From NCBI GenBank assembly GCA_000433355.1, contig FR893151.1, positions 1-23,696 of the forward strand: a stretch of DNA of 23,696 bases, read 5' to 3'. Both the position numbers and the translations under genes were made by a program. The notes under the pieces are model-generated. The model searched no databases. It saw only the letters and a program-made list of their open reading frames with translations, and was not told the origin of the DNA. This stretch comes from Alistipes sp. CAG:435. Its GTDB lineage: Bacteria > Bacteroidota > Bacteroidia > Bacteroidales > UBA932. This document shows positions 13,133-21,443 of the stretch, piece by piece; positions within the stretch are counted from its first letter, which is position 1, and every line of letters begins with the position of its first letter.

Positions 13133-14599
13133 ATGAAGTACGGATTCGACAACGAAAAGTATCTGCGGATACAATCAGAACACATCAAGGAACGCATAGC
13201 CCAGTTCGGGGACAAGCTCTATCTTGAGCTTGGAGGCAAATTGTTTGACGACTACCACGCCAGCAGGGTCCTGCCGGGATTCCAGCCGGACAGCAAGCTG
13301 AGGATGCTCCAGCAGCTCAGCGACTGCGCGGAGATCGTCATTGTCATCAGCGCCAATGACATAGAGAAGAACAAGGTGAGGGCCGACTACGGCATCACCT
13401 ATGACATGGATGTCCTGAGGCTCCGCACGGAGTTCCAGAACAGGGGCTTCCTTGTCAGCAGCGTGGTGATCACCCATTTCAACGGTCAGGCCAGCGCCAA
13501 AGCTTACAAGGCCAAGCTCAAGAAGATGGGCATCAAGGCCTACTACCACTACACGATCGAGGGTTACCCGAACAATGTAGCCCTGATTGACTCCGAAGAG
13601 GGCTACGGTAAGAATGATTACGTGCAGACATCCCGTCCGCTCGTGATCGTGACGGCTCCGGGGCCGGGCAGCGGAAAGATGGCCGTGTGCCTCAGCCAGC
13701 TCTACCACGAGCACAAGAAGGGAATAGCGGCGGGCTATGCCAAATTCGAGACGTTCCCTGTCTGGAACCTTCCTTTGAAGCACCCGGTCAACATCGCCTA
13801 CGAGGCCGCCACCGCAGACCTCAATGATGTGAATATGATCGATCCGTTCCACTTGGAGGCCTATGGCAAGACTGCCATCAACTACAACAGGGACATCGAG
13901 ATATTCCCGGTGCTGAACGCCCTGTTCGAGGGAATCTACGGCGAGAATCCGTACAAGTCGCCTACCGACATGGGCGTGAATATGGTGGGCAACTGCATCA
14001 GCGACGACGACATCTGCTGCAAGGCCGCCAACGATGAGATCATCCGCCGCTACTACTCCGCGCTCGACCAAATGGCTGACGGAAAGGACAACGAGAGCGA
14101 GGTCGGAAAGATCGCGCTTCTCCTCAAACAAGCGAGGATCACCACTGAATATCGCCGTGTGACTGTCGCGGCGAAACAGCGTGAGGCCACGGCAGGCAAT
14201 CCGTCAGCGGCCATCGAGCTGTCCGACGGGACGATCCTGAGCGCGGAGACCTCCGACCTTCTCGGACCTTGCGCCGCGCTTCTTCTGAAGGCCACCAAGC
14301 ATCTTGCCGGAATCGACCACAGTGTCAAGCTCATTCCGGGAAGGCTCCTAGAGCCGATCCAGAAGACGAAGGTCACCTACCTGCACGGCAAGAACCCGCG
14401 TCTGCACACGGATGAGGTGCTGATCGCCCTTTCGGTCATGAGTCCGGATGACGAGAACTGCCGCAAGGCCCTTGACACACTACCGCTTCTGAAAGGCTGC
14501 CAGGTCCATTCGACGGTCCTTTTGAGCGACATCGACAAGAAAGTCTTCAAGAAGCTCGGTGTGGACCTCACCTGCGAGCCTGTCCACGAAAGGCACTGA
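13133..14599 (+). CDS. DUF1846 (UPF0371) family protein
   Basis: Protein of 488 residues, full length for the family. It starts MKYGFDNEKYLRIQSEHIKERI and includes LYLELGGKLFDDYHASRVLPGF (about 29-50), the family's best-conserved block. A glycine-rich, P-loop-like TAPGPGSGKMAVCLSQLYHEH lies around residue 173. The protein is cytoplasmic with no membrane segment. Structures of relatives show a nucleotide-binding-like fold, but the biochemical role is not established and I assign none. Translation must start at 13133, because the promoter overlaps any longer reading. It is probably monocistronic. Confidence 0.92.
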   Translation: MKYGFDNEKYLRIQSEHIKERIAQFGDKLYLELGGKLFDDYHASRVLPGFQPDSKLRMLQQLSDCAEIVIVISANDIEKNKVRADYGITYDMDVLRLRTEFQNRGFLVSSVVITHFNGQASAKAYKAKLKKMGIKAYYHYTIEGYPNNVALIDSEEGYGKNDYVQTSRPLVIVTAPGPGSGKMAVCLSQLYHEHKKGIAAGYAKFETFPVWNLPLKHPVNIAYEAATADLNDVNMIDPFHLEAYGKTAINYNRDIEIFPVLNALFEGIYGENPYKSPTDMGVNMVGNCISDDDICCKAANDEIIRRYYSALDQMADGKDNESEVGKIALLLKQARITTEYRRVTVAAKQREATAGNPSAAIELSDGTILSAETSDLLGPCAALLLKATKHLAGIDHSVKLIPGRLLEPIQKTKVTYLHGKNPRLHTDEVLIALSVMSPDDENCRKALDTLPLLKGCQVHSTVLLSDIDKKVFKKLGVDLTCEPVHERH

Positions 14600-14602
14600 C
14601 AC

Positions 14603-14634
14603 TTTGGATTTTCCAACGATAATGATTAACTTTA
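14603..14634 (+). promoter_or_regulatory. Probable promoter of the dispanin pseudogene
   Basis: TTTG at 14603-14606, 20 nt, TAACTTTA at 14627-14634; the last base differs from TAnnTTTG. Confidence 0.4.
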
Positions 14635-14698
14635 GGCTTTGAAAGCCAGAAGACTATTCTGACTATAGAACCTATAATATTTATTACCATATTCAGAG

Positions 14699-15089
14699 AT
14701 GAACTATTGTCCTCATTGCGGATCGCCGGTCCAGCCTGATTCCTCCTTTCTGCCCTAAGTGCGGAACCAACTTTCCAGACGCGGCAGCGCCTACTCCCCT
14801 GTCTCAGAATTACCAACAGCCATCCGTGCCGCCGTGCCCGCCGACCTACCTCGCCCTGTCCATCATCGTGACCGTACTCTGCTGCCTTCCTTTCGGAATC
14901 GTCGGCATTGTCAAATCCAGCAGTGTCTCCAGAGAATATGCCATCGGCAACTACGCAGCGGCCCAAGATGCCAGCAACCAAGCCAAGAAATGGAGTATCA
15001 TCGGAATCTGCTGCAGTGTGGCTATCTGGATAATCCTCTACATCATCCTGCTGGCCTGCGGATTCATGGTCGGCCTCGCTGATCTTTAG
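14699..15089 (+). pseudogene. Frameshifted zinc-ribbon CD225/dispanin membrane protein
   Basis: The ATG at 14699 opens MNYCPHCGSPVQPDS, the first half of a zinc ribbon, but the frame hits a TAA 12 nt after a TTT run at 14747-14749. Removing one T restores FCPKCGTNF, the second half of the ribbon, and the frame then continues without a stop to 15089. The downstream part has two membrane helices around CCLPFGIVGIVKSSSVSREYAIGNYAAAQDASNQAKK, the CD225/dispanin signature. The intact protein would be about 129 residues. A downstream start at 14826 could still make an 87-residue protein with both helices but no zinc ribbon. The break could be a real mutation or a sequencing error. The DUF2752 gene follows closely. 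Confidence 0.8.
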
Positions 15090-15164
15090 AGTCTTCTCTG
15101 TCTTTGGCTCTCAGGCCTGTCCCATTTTTAAGATCCCTCCATCCGGAATCATCTCATCAGGCAG

Positions 15165-15554
15165 ATGAACAAAGATTCCTACAAGAAACCAATCCTGTAC
15201 ATTCTGCTCACGGCAGCGTGTGTGGGATTGGTGCTTACATATTCACGTTTCAGCCCAGAAGACAGCACCTGGTTCCCAAAGTGCATATTCCTGCAACTGA
15301 CAGGATTGAAATGTCCCGGCTGCGGCAGCCAGCGGGTAGTACACAACCGGCTGAACCTCAATATTCACAAAGCATTTGAGGCCAACGCCTTCCTTGTGCT
15401 GTGCCTCCCGTACATCATCTCCCTGCTGGTGTCCGTTCCACTCAGATCCCGTTTCCCACGATTCTACAACACCCTAAACAGCGTCCCCGTCATCATCACC
15501 ATCGGCATCCTTGTCATAGCCTGGTGGATCACCCGCAACATCTTCGGCTGGTGA
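15165..15554 (+). CDS. DUF2752 family membrane protein
   Basis: Small inner-membrane protein of 129 residues with about three helices (8-26, 74-92, 107-122). The family signature is clear: FPKCIFLQLTGLKCPGCGSQRVVHNRL, with Cys50 and Cys53 in CPGCG. The function of DUF2752 is unknown; the cysteine pair faces a short re-entrant or loop segment. It starts 76 bp after the dispanin gene on the same strand. As far as I recall, CD225 and DUF2752 genes are often neighbours in Bacteroidota, so they may work together. No SD is visible. Confidence 0.88.
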   Translation: MNKDSYKKPILYILLTAACVGLVLTYSRFSPEDSTWFPKCIFLQLTGLKCPGCGSQRVVHNRLNLNIHKAFEANAFLVLCLPYIISLLVSVPLRSRFPRFYNTLNSVPVIITIGILVIAWWITRNIFGW

Positions 15555-15601
15555 TAGTCAGTTCAGAGGAAGGTAAAAGGATAATATATCGATTATATTC
15601 G

Positions 15602-15609
15602 TATCTTTG
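15602..15609 (+). promoter_or_regulatory. Probable -7 box for the lipoprotein pseudogene
   Basis: TATCTTTG matches TAnnTTTG, 25 nt before the ATG at 15635. The -33 region is AT-rich without TTTG. Confidence 0.45.
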
Positions 15610-15634
15610 TGACACCAAGAGAGAAAATCATACT

Positions 15635-16537
15635 ATGATAATGAGACTTATTCATCCCATCTGCGTGGCGGTTATGCTCATCATCGCATCAGCATGCGAG
15701 AAATACGAACCGGATTGGGATATCTTTGAGGCTTACGGCGTGGCGGAGGAGATAAAGACGGATTTCTACGAAAGATATTCAGAGGATGTCAAGGTCACGA
15801 GCGCGGTGACATCCTACAATAAGTCTTAGGTCGAATTTGTGGACACCGACGGGTTGAAGTGCACGGCCGTCTATAAAGGCCACACTTGGATGATGACGCA
15901 GAAAGAGTTCAACAAGAACGGATTCGCGTTCCTCAAGCAGCTGCCGGAGAGAATCGCAAAAGCCTACCTCAGAGCCGGAGTCAGCAAAGAATTTTACGAG
16001 TGGGATCAATCGTATGTGATCGAAGTCACACGCAGAGGGTTTGACAAAAAGGCATACGAGTTCCAGTTCGTTGTTTTTGATGAGAATGAGTTCCCCAAGC
16101 TTGCATACCGGGAGTATTTCGTGCTGATAGACGAGGACGGAGAACTCCTCGACATCCGGTCCCGCCACAACAGATCCATCTGGTGGTATGATATGAGCGG
16201 CTGTGTCGATTTTGTAAGGCAAAAATATCCCGAGGCCACAATCCTTGCCGGAATCAACGATTCCAGCGACAATGTCTTGTATATCAAAGACAAAGGCGTA
16301 CTGAAAACGGTCCGGTTTGATTATCGTGGATCTGATGAGCAAACTTGGAGTGCAACCATCTACAGATTGGAGGATTACGACAAACTACCTGACACTGTGT
16401 TGGATGAATATGCCAAATATAGGGTCTATCACCCTGATTTCAATTATTCCGAGGTCTATCGCGTCGAGACGAAGGACGGAATCTATTACGGATTGAAAAG
16501 CGCCACCACAAGCCTGACCGTTTACTTCAAGGCTTGA
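15635..16537 (+). pseudogene. PepSY-like lipoprotein gene split by an in-frame TAG
   Basis: The first 64 codons encode a lipoprotein signal (MIMRLIHPICVAVMLIIASAC) and the start of a folded domain, ending TSYNKS. A TAG at 15827-15829 interrupts, and the same frame then runs on to 16537, encoding VEFVDTDGLKCTAVYKGHTW and about 215 further residues. Both parts are in one frame and read as one protein of about 300 residues. The region around the stop (YERYSEDVKVTS ... VEFVD..) resembles the 'Y..A..V.W' start of PepSY-like domains in Bacteroidota periplasmic proteins, though the match is weak. The downstream piece has no signal peptide, so alone it could not be exported. Probably a recent nonsense mutation or sequence error. 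Confidence 0.72.
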
Positions 16538-16563
16538 CTCAAATTCTTAGGATTCCTCGTCCA

Positions 16564-16677
16564 CGAATATGCCCGATAATGCTACCGCCATCGTACTTTG
16601 ACGGCAGCACTTTGGGCAGTATTTGCAACAGTCGAGGTTGATTTGCACCCTGACGGCAGCGATTACGGGCATATTCG
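16564..16677. repeat. 114-bp inverted repeat, REP-like
   Basis: CGAATATGCCCG (16564-16575) and CGGGCATATTCG (16666-16677) are perfect 12-bp complements, and similarity continues inward for about 14 more bases. The interior repeats GACGGCAGC directly (16610, 16652). Part of the right flank (16673-16691) matches 20013-20031 at 16 of 19 positions. The region between the lipoprotein pseudogene and copy B holds no gene; a 102-aa minus-strand ORF here seems to be a by-product of the repeat. Confidence 0.7.
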
Positions 16678-16773
16678 CGACTGTCGGAATAGGGGGAAAT
16701 GGCAATGAATATATTTCCGAATATTCAGAAAAATTTCTAAATTCGTCAAGAGATGTGCTGGTCTGGTAGGAAG

Positions 16774-16920
16774 CGGCAAAATAAGTTTCCAAAGATCTGG
16801 CAAAGATTTTCAAGGGTGGATTTCTTTTTGAAGAAGGAATATGTCGGTGACACATAACTGATGAGAAAAGGAATATAGACCCAAAAGATCACATAAGATA
16901 AGGGCACTAATTTTTTAACG
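16774..16920 (+). repeat. Dispersed element copy B, upstream of the M64 gene
   Basis: Relative of the element at 5260-5418, in the same orientation, with the 20-bp core at 16819-16838 identical. Its terminal repeats are more worn (AAAATAAGTTTCC versus AAAATTAGTGCCC on the complementary strand). It ends 11 nt before the M64 start codon, so any transcript of that gene begins in or upstream of it. Confidence 0.78.
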
Positions 16921-16931
16921 ACTAATTAATA

Positions 16932-18185
16932 ATGACACGGATGAGAAGAATATTTCTGATTGCATTGGCGGCAGTGCTGCCAGGATTGACCAACGGAATC
17001 AGCGCCGGCTCGTTCTCTGACGGGAGGCTTTTGGATAAGACCCTGAGGATCGACTACATATTCACAGGGTCGGACAAGGATTGCGACATCGCTGTGGCTG
17101 AACTGCTTAGCGCCCACGGATGGTACGGGCGGCGCACCAATCTGAAAGAGGTGCCGCTGCGGGGTAACGGGCAGCTCACAATGACGGACAAGGCCACGGG
17201 CGACACACTTTACAGGATGTCATTCTGCACCTTGTTCCAGGAATGGCAGGCGACGGAAGAGGCCACGAGAGTCCGCAGAAGTTTCGAGAACGTCTTTCTG
17301 GTGCCGATGCCGGCGGCCCCGGCGGAGATCACCGTGCAACTCTATGACTTTTACGAAAATGTGGCGGCAAAGCTTACGCATCCGGTTGACCCTAAGGACA
17401 TTCTGATCAGGCCTGTCGGAGGAAAGCCGCAGACAAGAATGCTGCTGGACAGCGGTGATTCCAAGGATAAGATCGACATCGCCATCCTTGCGGAAGGATA
17501 CACCGAGGGCGAGATGGACATATTCTTCAAGGACGCCGAGAGCACGGTGGAGAATCTTCTGCGCCACGAGCCGTTCAAGTCAATGAAGGATCGGTTCAAC
17601 ATCGTCGCGGTCGCGTCTCCTTCCGAGGACAGCGGAGTCAGCGTGCCGCGTGAGGGCCTGTGGAAAAAGACGGCGGTGGACTCGCACTTCGACACGTTCT
17701 ATTCCGACCGCTACCTCACGACCCTGCACCTGTTCAAGATGCACGACGCGCTTGCCGGAATCCCTTACGAGCACATCATAATCCTCGCCAACACTGACAC
17801 TTACGGCGGCGGAGGCATCTACAATTCCTACACACTCACGACCGCCCACCACAAACTTTTCGGCCCGGTGGTCGTCCACGAGTTCGGACACAGCTTCGGC
17901 GGATTGACCGATGAATATGCCTACGATGACCAGTATGTTGAGTATTACTACCCGGACATCGAGCCTTGGGAGCAGAACATCACCACCAAAGCGAACTTCG
18001 AGAGCAAGTGGAAGGATCTTTACGACCAGGGAGTCGTGGGCCTTGTCGAAGGCGGCGGCTACCAGACGAAAGGCGTCTGGCGCCCGTGCGAGGACTGCCG
18101 GATGAGGACCAACACCGCCGAAGCTTTTTGTCCGGTCTGCCAAAGAGCCATCGAACGCATCATCCGATTCTACACCGAGGAATAG
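16932..18185 (+). CDS. Secreted M64-family (IgA-peptidase-like) metallopeptidase
   Basis: Protein of 417 residues. A signal peptide (about 1-25, MTRMRRIFLIALAAVLPGL..) is followed by an N-terminal beta domain (about 30-165) and a zinc peptidase domain. The active site is HEFGHSFGGLTDEY: His316 and His320 as zinc ligands, Glu317 as catalytic base, and a downstream Asp as probable third ligand. Upstream blocks IDIAILAEGYTEGEM and NTDTYGGGGIYNSY are typical of peptidase M64 (PF09471). The C-terminus has Cys pairs (CEDC, CPVC). The family founder cleaves IgA; the substrate here is unknown. The gene begins 11 nt after repeat element copy B and is convergent with the FadL-like gene. Confidence 0.93.
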   Translation: MTRMRRIFLIALAAVLPGLTNGISAGSFSDGRLLDKTLRIDYIFTGSDKDCDIAVAELLSAHGWYGRRTNLKEVPLRGNGQLTMTDKATGDTLYRMSFCTLFQEWQATEEATRVRRSFENVFLVPMPAAPAEITVQLYDFYENVAAKLTHPVDPKDILIRPVGGKPQTRMLLDSGDSKDKIDIAILAEGYTEGEMDIFFKDAESTVENLLRHEPFKSMKDRFNIVAVASPSEDSGVSVPREGLWKKTAVDSHFDTFYSDRYLTTLHLFKMHDALAGIPYEHIIILANTDTYGGGGIYNSYTLTTAHHKLFGPVVVHEFGHSFGGLTDEYAYDDQYVEYYYPDIEPWEQNITTKANFESKWKDLYDQGVVGLVEGGGYQTKGVWRPCEDCRMRTNTAEAFCPVCQRAIERIIRFYTEE

Positions 18186-18207
18186 CAACCGCCCCGCCGC
18201 TTTCCTC

Positions 18208-18231
18208 AACCTCACTGAACAAGTGAGAGTT
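18208..18231. terminator. Weak bidirectional hairpin between convergent genes
   Basis: AACCTCACT pairs with AGTGAGAGTT, with one bulged A and a GAACA loop. It lies between the stops at 18185 and 18265. T-tracts are missing on both sides, so its strength is doubtful. Confidence 0.4.
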
Positions 18232-18264
18232 ATCGCAGGAGAGCGGGGGGCTTTTGAGGCTTCA

Positions 18265-19788
18265 TCAGAACTTGAAGGTCACTCCAATGCCGCCGACGAT
18301 GCTGGTGCGGTAGAAGTCGTCCTGGCCGGGAATCTGGAGATTCTTGATGTCAAGCTTTTCGGCAAGGCCGGGAACAGCGGGGGCCAGCTGGCCGAGGACC
18401 GGGGAGAGTTTCGCGGCGATAAGGGCTCCGTTTCCGCCATAATCGGCCTGCTCCTTGGTGAAGTGCATAAAGAAAGTCTTGTATATTCCTAAATCAATGG
18501 CGACTTTCGGGTTGACGTTGAACCTTGCGCCAAGGCCGCCCGAGATGGAGCTGGTGGTGTAGCTGAGGTCGGTGATGTATTTCGCGTCGTTGCCGAAACC
18601 GAACGTGCTGCTGTTGGCGCCGATACTGAGGGTCACTACATCGCTGAGATCATACTCAAGGCCACCGAGAATCTCGAAGGAATTGTGCTTCAGATAGTTC
18701 TGTTTATCGTTCAAGTCCGTCTCGTTGTTGTACTGCTTTGACTGCTTGTCGAAATAGTAGTTTGCGCCGAGGGCGACGCGGAAGTTCGGCTTCACTGAAT
18801 ATTCAGCACCGATGTTGATGTTGCCGGGGATGTCGGCGGCGATCTCCTTGCCGTCATCGAACTGGGATATTCCTGTGGTGTTAGCCTTCGTGTCATTGTT
18901 CAGGCGCACTTTCGTGTTGAACTCGTAGCGCGCGGAGAAGTTGAACCGGCCGGTCTTGTAGTCCACGGACAGGATCGGTGTCCAGGCGATATCCTTCTGA
19001 TGCGCGTCAAGTTCCTTGTCGCTTACAAGTCCGCCGACCATTCCGACAGCGGTTTCAGTCGGGATCAGTCCTCCGGAGATCGCTGACACCGCCGCGCCCA
19101 GCACATTCGCTGCGGGAAGCATCTGGCCTCCGTACTGCAACTGGATATTCCTCAGGCTTCCGACATAATAGTTGGAGATGTAGTTCAGGCGCACGCCGGC
19201 GGAGACACTCCACTTCGAGCCTATCTTATAACCGATGTTCAGCTGGCCGGCGAAGTTGTACTGCTCTCCGGTAAGATTGATGTCTGCATCATAGCCGGTA
19301 ACCATCTGAGTCCCAGCCAAATTATTGATCAGAGCTGGAATCATCGCGACCGGAGCCTCAAATGAGCCGAGTCCCTGGTCGTATTTCGCCTTTCCGCCTC
19401 CCGACACGACTCCGAAATGGAAGGAGGCGAACAGATTGTCGTGCTTGAACGCGAGGCTCAGGTGCGGAAGGGCCGGCACGAAAGACTTGCCCGTGTACTT
19501 CTTATAGCCTCTTCCCTCATTGTCCACGCCGTACTTGAGCGGCTCGTAGGTGGAAGTCGTGTACCTTCTCTGCAAGGCCGACTGGACATCGAACGCCAGA
19601 TGCCAACCGTTGTCCATAAAACCGATTCCGGCAGGGTTGAAATACGCTCCCTGAACTCCTATGACGGCATTCTGGGCAGGATTCCTCAAGAAAGCCACAT
19701 TCTGATTAGTGTTCGTGACATAGCCGCCGGCCTTGGCGGTGAAAGCGGCGGTGCAAATAGCGGCCGCAAGTACAATCATTCTTTTCAT
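18265..19788 (-). CDS. FadL/OmpP1/TodX-family outer-membrane protein
   Basis: Outer-membrane beta-barrel of 507 residues. A signal peptide MKRMIVLAAAICTAAFTAKA precedes the family's N-terminal hatch signature: QNVAFLRNPAQNAVIGVQGAYFNPAGIGFM, with NPAG as in FadL. Many alternating amphipathic strands follow (for example FNFSARYEFNTKVRL, NFRVALGANYYF), and the protein ends GGIGVTFKF, a terminal aromatic that fits recognition by the BAM assembly machine. Family members import long-chain fatty acids or other hydrophobic compounds; the substrate here is open. It has a good promoter of its own and about 25 nt of leader. Confidence 0.92.
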   Translation of the reverse strand: MKRMIVLAAAICTAAFTAKAGGYVTNTNQNVAFLRNPAQNAVIGVQGAYFNPAGIGFMDNGWHLAFDVQSALQRRYTTSTYEPLKYGVDNEGRGYKKYTGKSFVPALPHLSLAFKHDNLFASFHFGVVSGGGKAKYDQGLGSFEAPVAMIPALINNLAGTQMVTGYDADINLTGEQYNFAGQLNIGYKIGSKWSVSAGVRLNYISNYYVGSLRNIQLQYGGQMLPAANVLGAAVSAISGGLIPTETAVGMVGGLVSDKELDAHQKDIAWTPILSVDYKTGRFNFSARYEFNTKVRLNNDTKANTTGISQFDDGKEIAADIPGNINIGAEYSVKPNFRVALGANYYFDKQSKQYNNETDLNDKQNYLKHNSFEILGGLEYDLSDVVTLSIGANSSTFGFGNDAKYITDLSYTTSSISGGLGARFNVNPKVAIDLGIYKTFFMHFTKEQADYGGNGALIAAKLSPVLGQLAPAVPGLAEKLDIKNLQIPGQDDFYRTSIVGGIGVTFKF

Positions 19789-19817
19789 TTAGTCGAATTT
19801 TATTGTAATTTTCGGAA

Positions 19818-19848
19818 CAAATGTAGAGTTTATCCCCATATTTACAAA
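19818..19848 (-). promoter_or_regulatory. fadL-like gene promoter (TTTG-N19-TACATTTG)
   Basis: Minus strand: TTTG at 19848-19845, then TACATTTG at 19825-19818, near-ideal. Start near 19813. Confidence 0.75.
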
Positions 19849-19924
19849 CAAATTCGACCTATTGACAATTATTAAATTGATTTATCGACTTATTCGCTAC
19901 CCCGTCACCTCAGGCAACAACACC

Positions 19925-20035
19925 ATCATACGCATCCACCAAAGGAGCATATTCAACGCTTTTCGCGGCATTCTGGTGCCAACAGCATCACGACTGCGGC
20001 ATTTTATGAATATTTCGCTACTGTCAGAATACTCT
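19925..20035. repeat. Degenerate relative of the 16.6-kb inverted repeat
   Basis: The segment TTCGCTACTGTCAGAATA (20014-20031) matches TTCGCGACTGTCGGAATA (16674-16691) at 16 of 18 positions, and nearby CGGCATT boxes recall the GGCAGC/GGGCAT boxes of the other copy. TATTCA/TGAATA-type complementarity is also present. No gene is seen in 19849-20086. Confidence 0.4.
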
Positions 20036-20086
20036 ATCTCAATGTTATGTCTTGCGTATATTAGATTCCGCCACCATTACGAGACT

Positions 20087-20479
20087 TTACTGGTCATCCG
20101 GCTCCAAAGAAGTACCGTCATCGATGTCGAACCACTCGCACAACTTCTTCCGCGCACGAAGTTTGACCTCGGGAGCCAAATGCCCTTTTACATAACCGTA
20201 GGCGGCCACGAGAGCGGCAAGGTCATCAGAAAAGCCCAAGACCGGGATTGCATCCGGAATAAGGTCGAGCGGGAGAATGAAATAGCCCAGAGCTCCGATG
20301 ATGATCGCCTTCTCCTTAGGGCTGACATTCGGATCAGCCAATTCATAGTAAAGGATCAAAGCCACATAGATGACCTTGGCACCCGCCTTCAAGGCTACTT
20401 TCTTCACCTTGTTCCAAAAACCGCTTTCGGAATAGTTCCCCTGATACTTCTCAATGTTGTCCGGCTTGTTCATTTTCAT
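20087..20479 (-). CDS. DUF1232 (YkvA-like) membrane protein
   Basis: Small protein of about 130 residues with the DUF1232 core GALGYFILPLDLIPDAIPVLGFSDDLAAL, including the invariant PxDLIPD. The core forms one or two short membrane-associated helices; another hydrophobic stretch (VIYVALILYYEL) precedes it. The function of the family is unknown. The frame extends to 20512, but a TAACTTTA promoter-like box (20501-20494) lies inside that extension, so I prefer the ATG at 20479 (the ATG at 20473 is equally possible). Its 5' end overlaps the promoter of the divergent hydrolase gene. Confidence 0.85.
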   Translation of the reverse strand: MKMNKPDNIEKYQGNYSESGFWNKVKKVALKAGAKVIYVALILYYELADPNVSPKEKAIIIGALGYFILPLDLIPDAIPVLGFSDDLAALVAAYGYVKGHLAPEVKLRARKKLCEWFDIDDGTSLEPDDQ

Positions 20480-20487
20480 TATCTTTG
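20457..20487 (+). promoter_or_regulatory. Hydrolase gene promoter inside the DUF1232 5' end
   Basis: TTG at 20457-20459, 20 nt, TATCTTTG at 20480-20487. It overlaps the start codon of the divergent DUF1232 gene. Confidence 0.65.
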
Positions 20488-20511
20488 GCAATGTAAAGTT
20501 ATAAAAAATCA

Positions 20512-21423
20512 ATGAATATGCTAAAGCGGAGAATCGAGGCGTCCTCGGACGGGTTGCGGTTGGCGATGCTCATCAGCGAGCCTGTCGGCGAGCCCAAAGG
20601 CATTGTGCAGATAGTTCACGGAATGTGCGAACACAAGGAGAGGTATATTCCTTTCATGGAATATCTTTCCGCGCACGGGTACGTCTGCGCCATCCACGAC
20701 CATCGGGGGCACGGAGAGACCGTGCTCAACGAAGAGGATCTCGGGTATATGTACAAAGGAGGATGGAGGGCTCTTGTGGAGGACATCAAACTGGTTCAGA
20801 ATGAGATCAAGGCATCTTATCCAGCATTGCCATATACGCTATTCGGACACAGCATGGGGTCAATGGCTGTGCGCTCGTTCACAAAGCGTTACGATGACAG
20901 CATCGACACTCTGTTCGTCTGCGGATGCCCGAGCTACAATCCGGCCGGCGGCGCGGGACGCTTGCTGGCCAGCCTGATCGGGCTGTTCAAAGGAGAGCAT
21001 TACCGTTCCCCCCTTCTCCAGAATCTGTCGTTCGGCTCCTTCAACAAGCCTTTTGAGGATGAGGGCTATCCATCCGCATGGGTATGCTCCGACAAGGACA
21101 CTCTGGAAGCCTACCACAAAGACCCTTACTGCATGTTCACATTCACAGTCAACGGTTTCAAGAATCTGTTGGATCTGATGAAGGATTGCTACAGTCCGAA
21201 AGGCTGGAAGATGTCGAACCCAAGTCTTCCGGTACATTTCATCTCCGGGGCAGAAGACCCGTGCCGGATCTCCGACAAAGCCATCGACAAGGCAGCCGAC
21301 CTGATGAGACGAGTAGGCTACCGGAACACGGACCTGCATCTCTACCCCGGCATGCGTCACGAGATCCTCAACGAGACGGACAGACTTCAAGTGTGGGACG
21401 ACATCCTCAGCAGGCTCGCCTGA
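20512..21423 (+). CDS. Alpha/beta hydrolase, monoacylglycerol-lipase-like
   Basis: Protein of 303 residues in the Hydrolase_4/serine aminopeptidase S33 group. The nucleophile elbow GHSMGS gives Ser114; the acid is Asp249 (SGAEDP) and the base His283 (GMRHEIL), so the triad is complete. HGMCEHKERY (36-45) forms the oxyanion-hole strand and DHRGHGET (63-70) is the usual lysophospholipase/monoglyceride-lipase block. No signal peptide is seen, so it acts in the cytoplasm or on the inner membrane. A lipid ester is the likely substrate. A second in-frame ATG at 20518 is an alternative start. It is convergent with purT, 20 bp apart. Confidence 0.9.
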   Translation: MNMLKRRIEASSDGLRLAMLISEPVGEPKGIVQIVHGMCEHKERYIPFMEYLSAHGYVCAIHDHRGHGETVLNEEDLGYMYKGGWRALVEDIKLVQNEIKASYPALPYTLFGHSMGSMAVRSFTKRYDDSIDTLFVCGCPSYNPAGGAGRLLASLIGLFKGEHYRSPLLQNLSFGSFNKPFEDEGYPSAWVCSDKDTLEAYHKDPYCMFTFTVNGFKNLLDLMKDCYSPKGWKMSNPSLPVHFISGAEDPCRISDKAIDKAADLMRRVGYRNTDLHLYPGMRHEILNETDRLQVWDDILSRLA

Positions 21424-21443
21424 GCGGTTCCTTGATGATGCTT

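Noticed and set aside
13175..14131. 318-codon minus-strand open frame
   Set aside because: It is antisense to DUF1846, Val/Leu/Asp-rich and motif-free, whereas the plus frame has family signatures and a promoter.
15827..15829. Genome-wide reassignment of TAG
   Set aside because: Confident genes, the BspA-like one and the M64 peptidase, end naturally at TAG.
15779..16342. 187-codon minus-strand frame as the true gene here
   Set aside because: The plus frame has a lipoprotein signal and a consistent protein on both sides of the TAG; the minus frame has no signal, motif or start site.
16547..16855. 102-codon minus-strand ORF as a gene
   Set aside because: It is built mostly of the inverted repeat and copy B, has no promoter or family motif, and the frame is not kept in the related copy near 20 kb.
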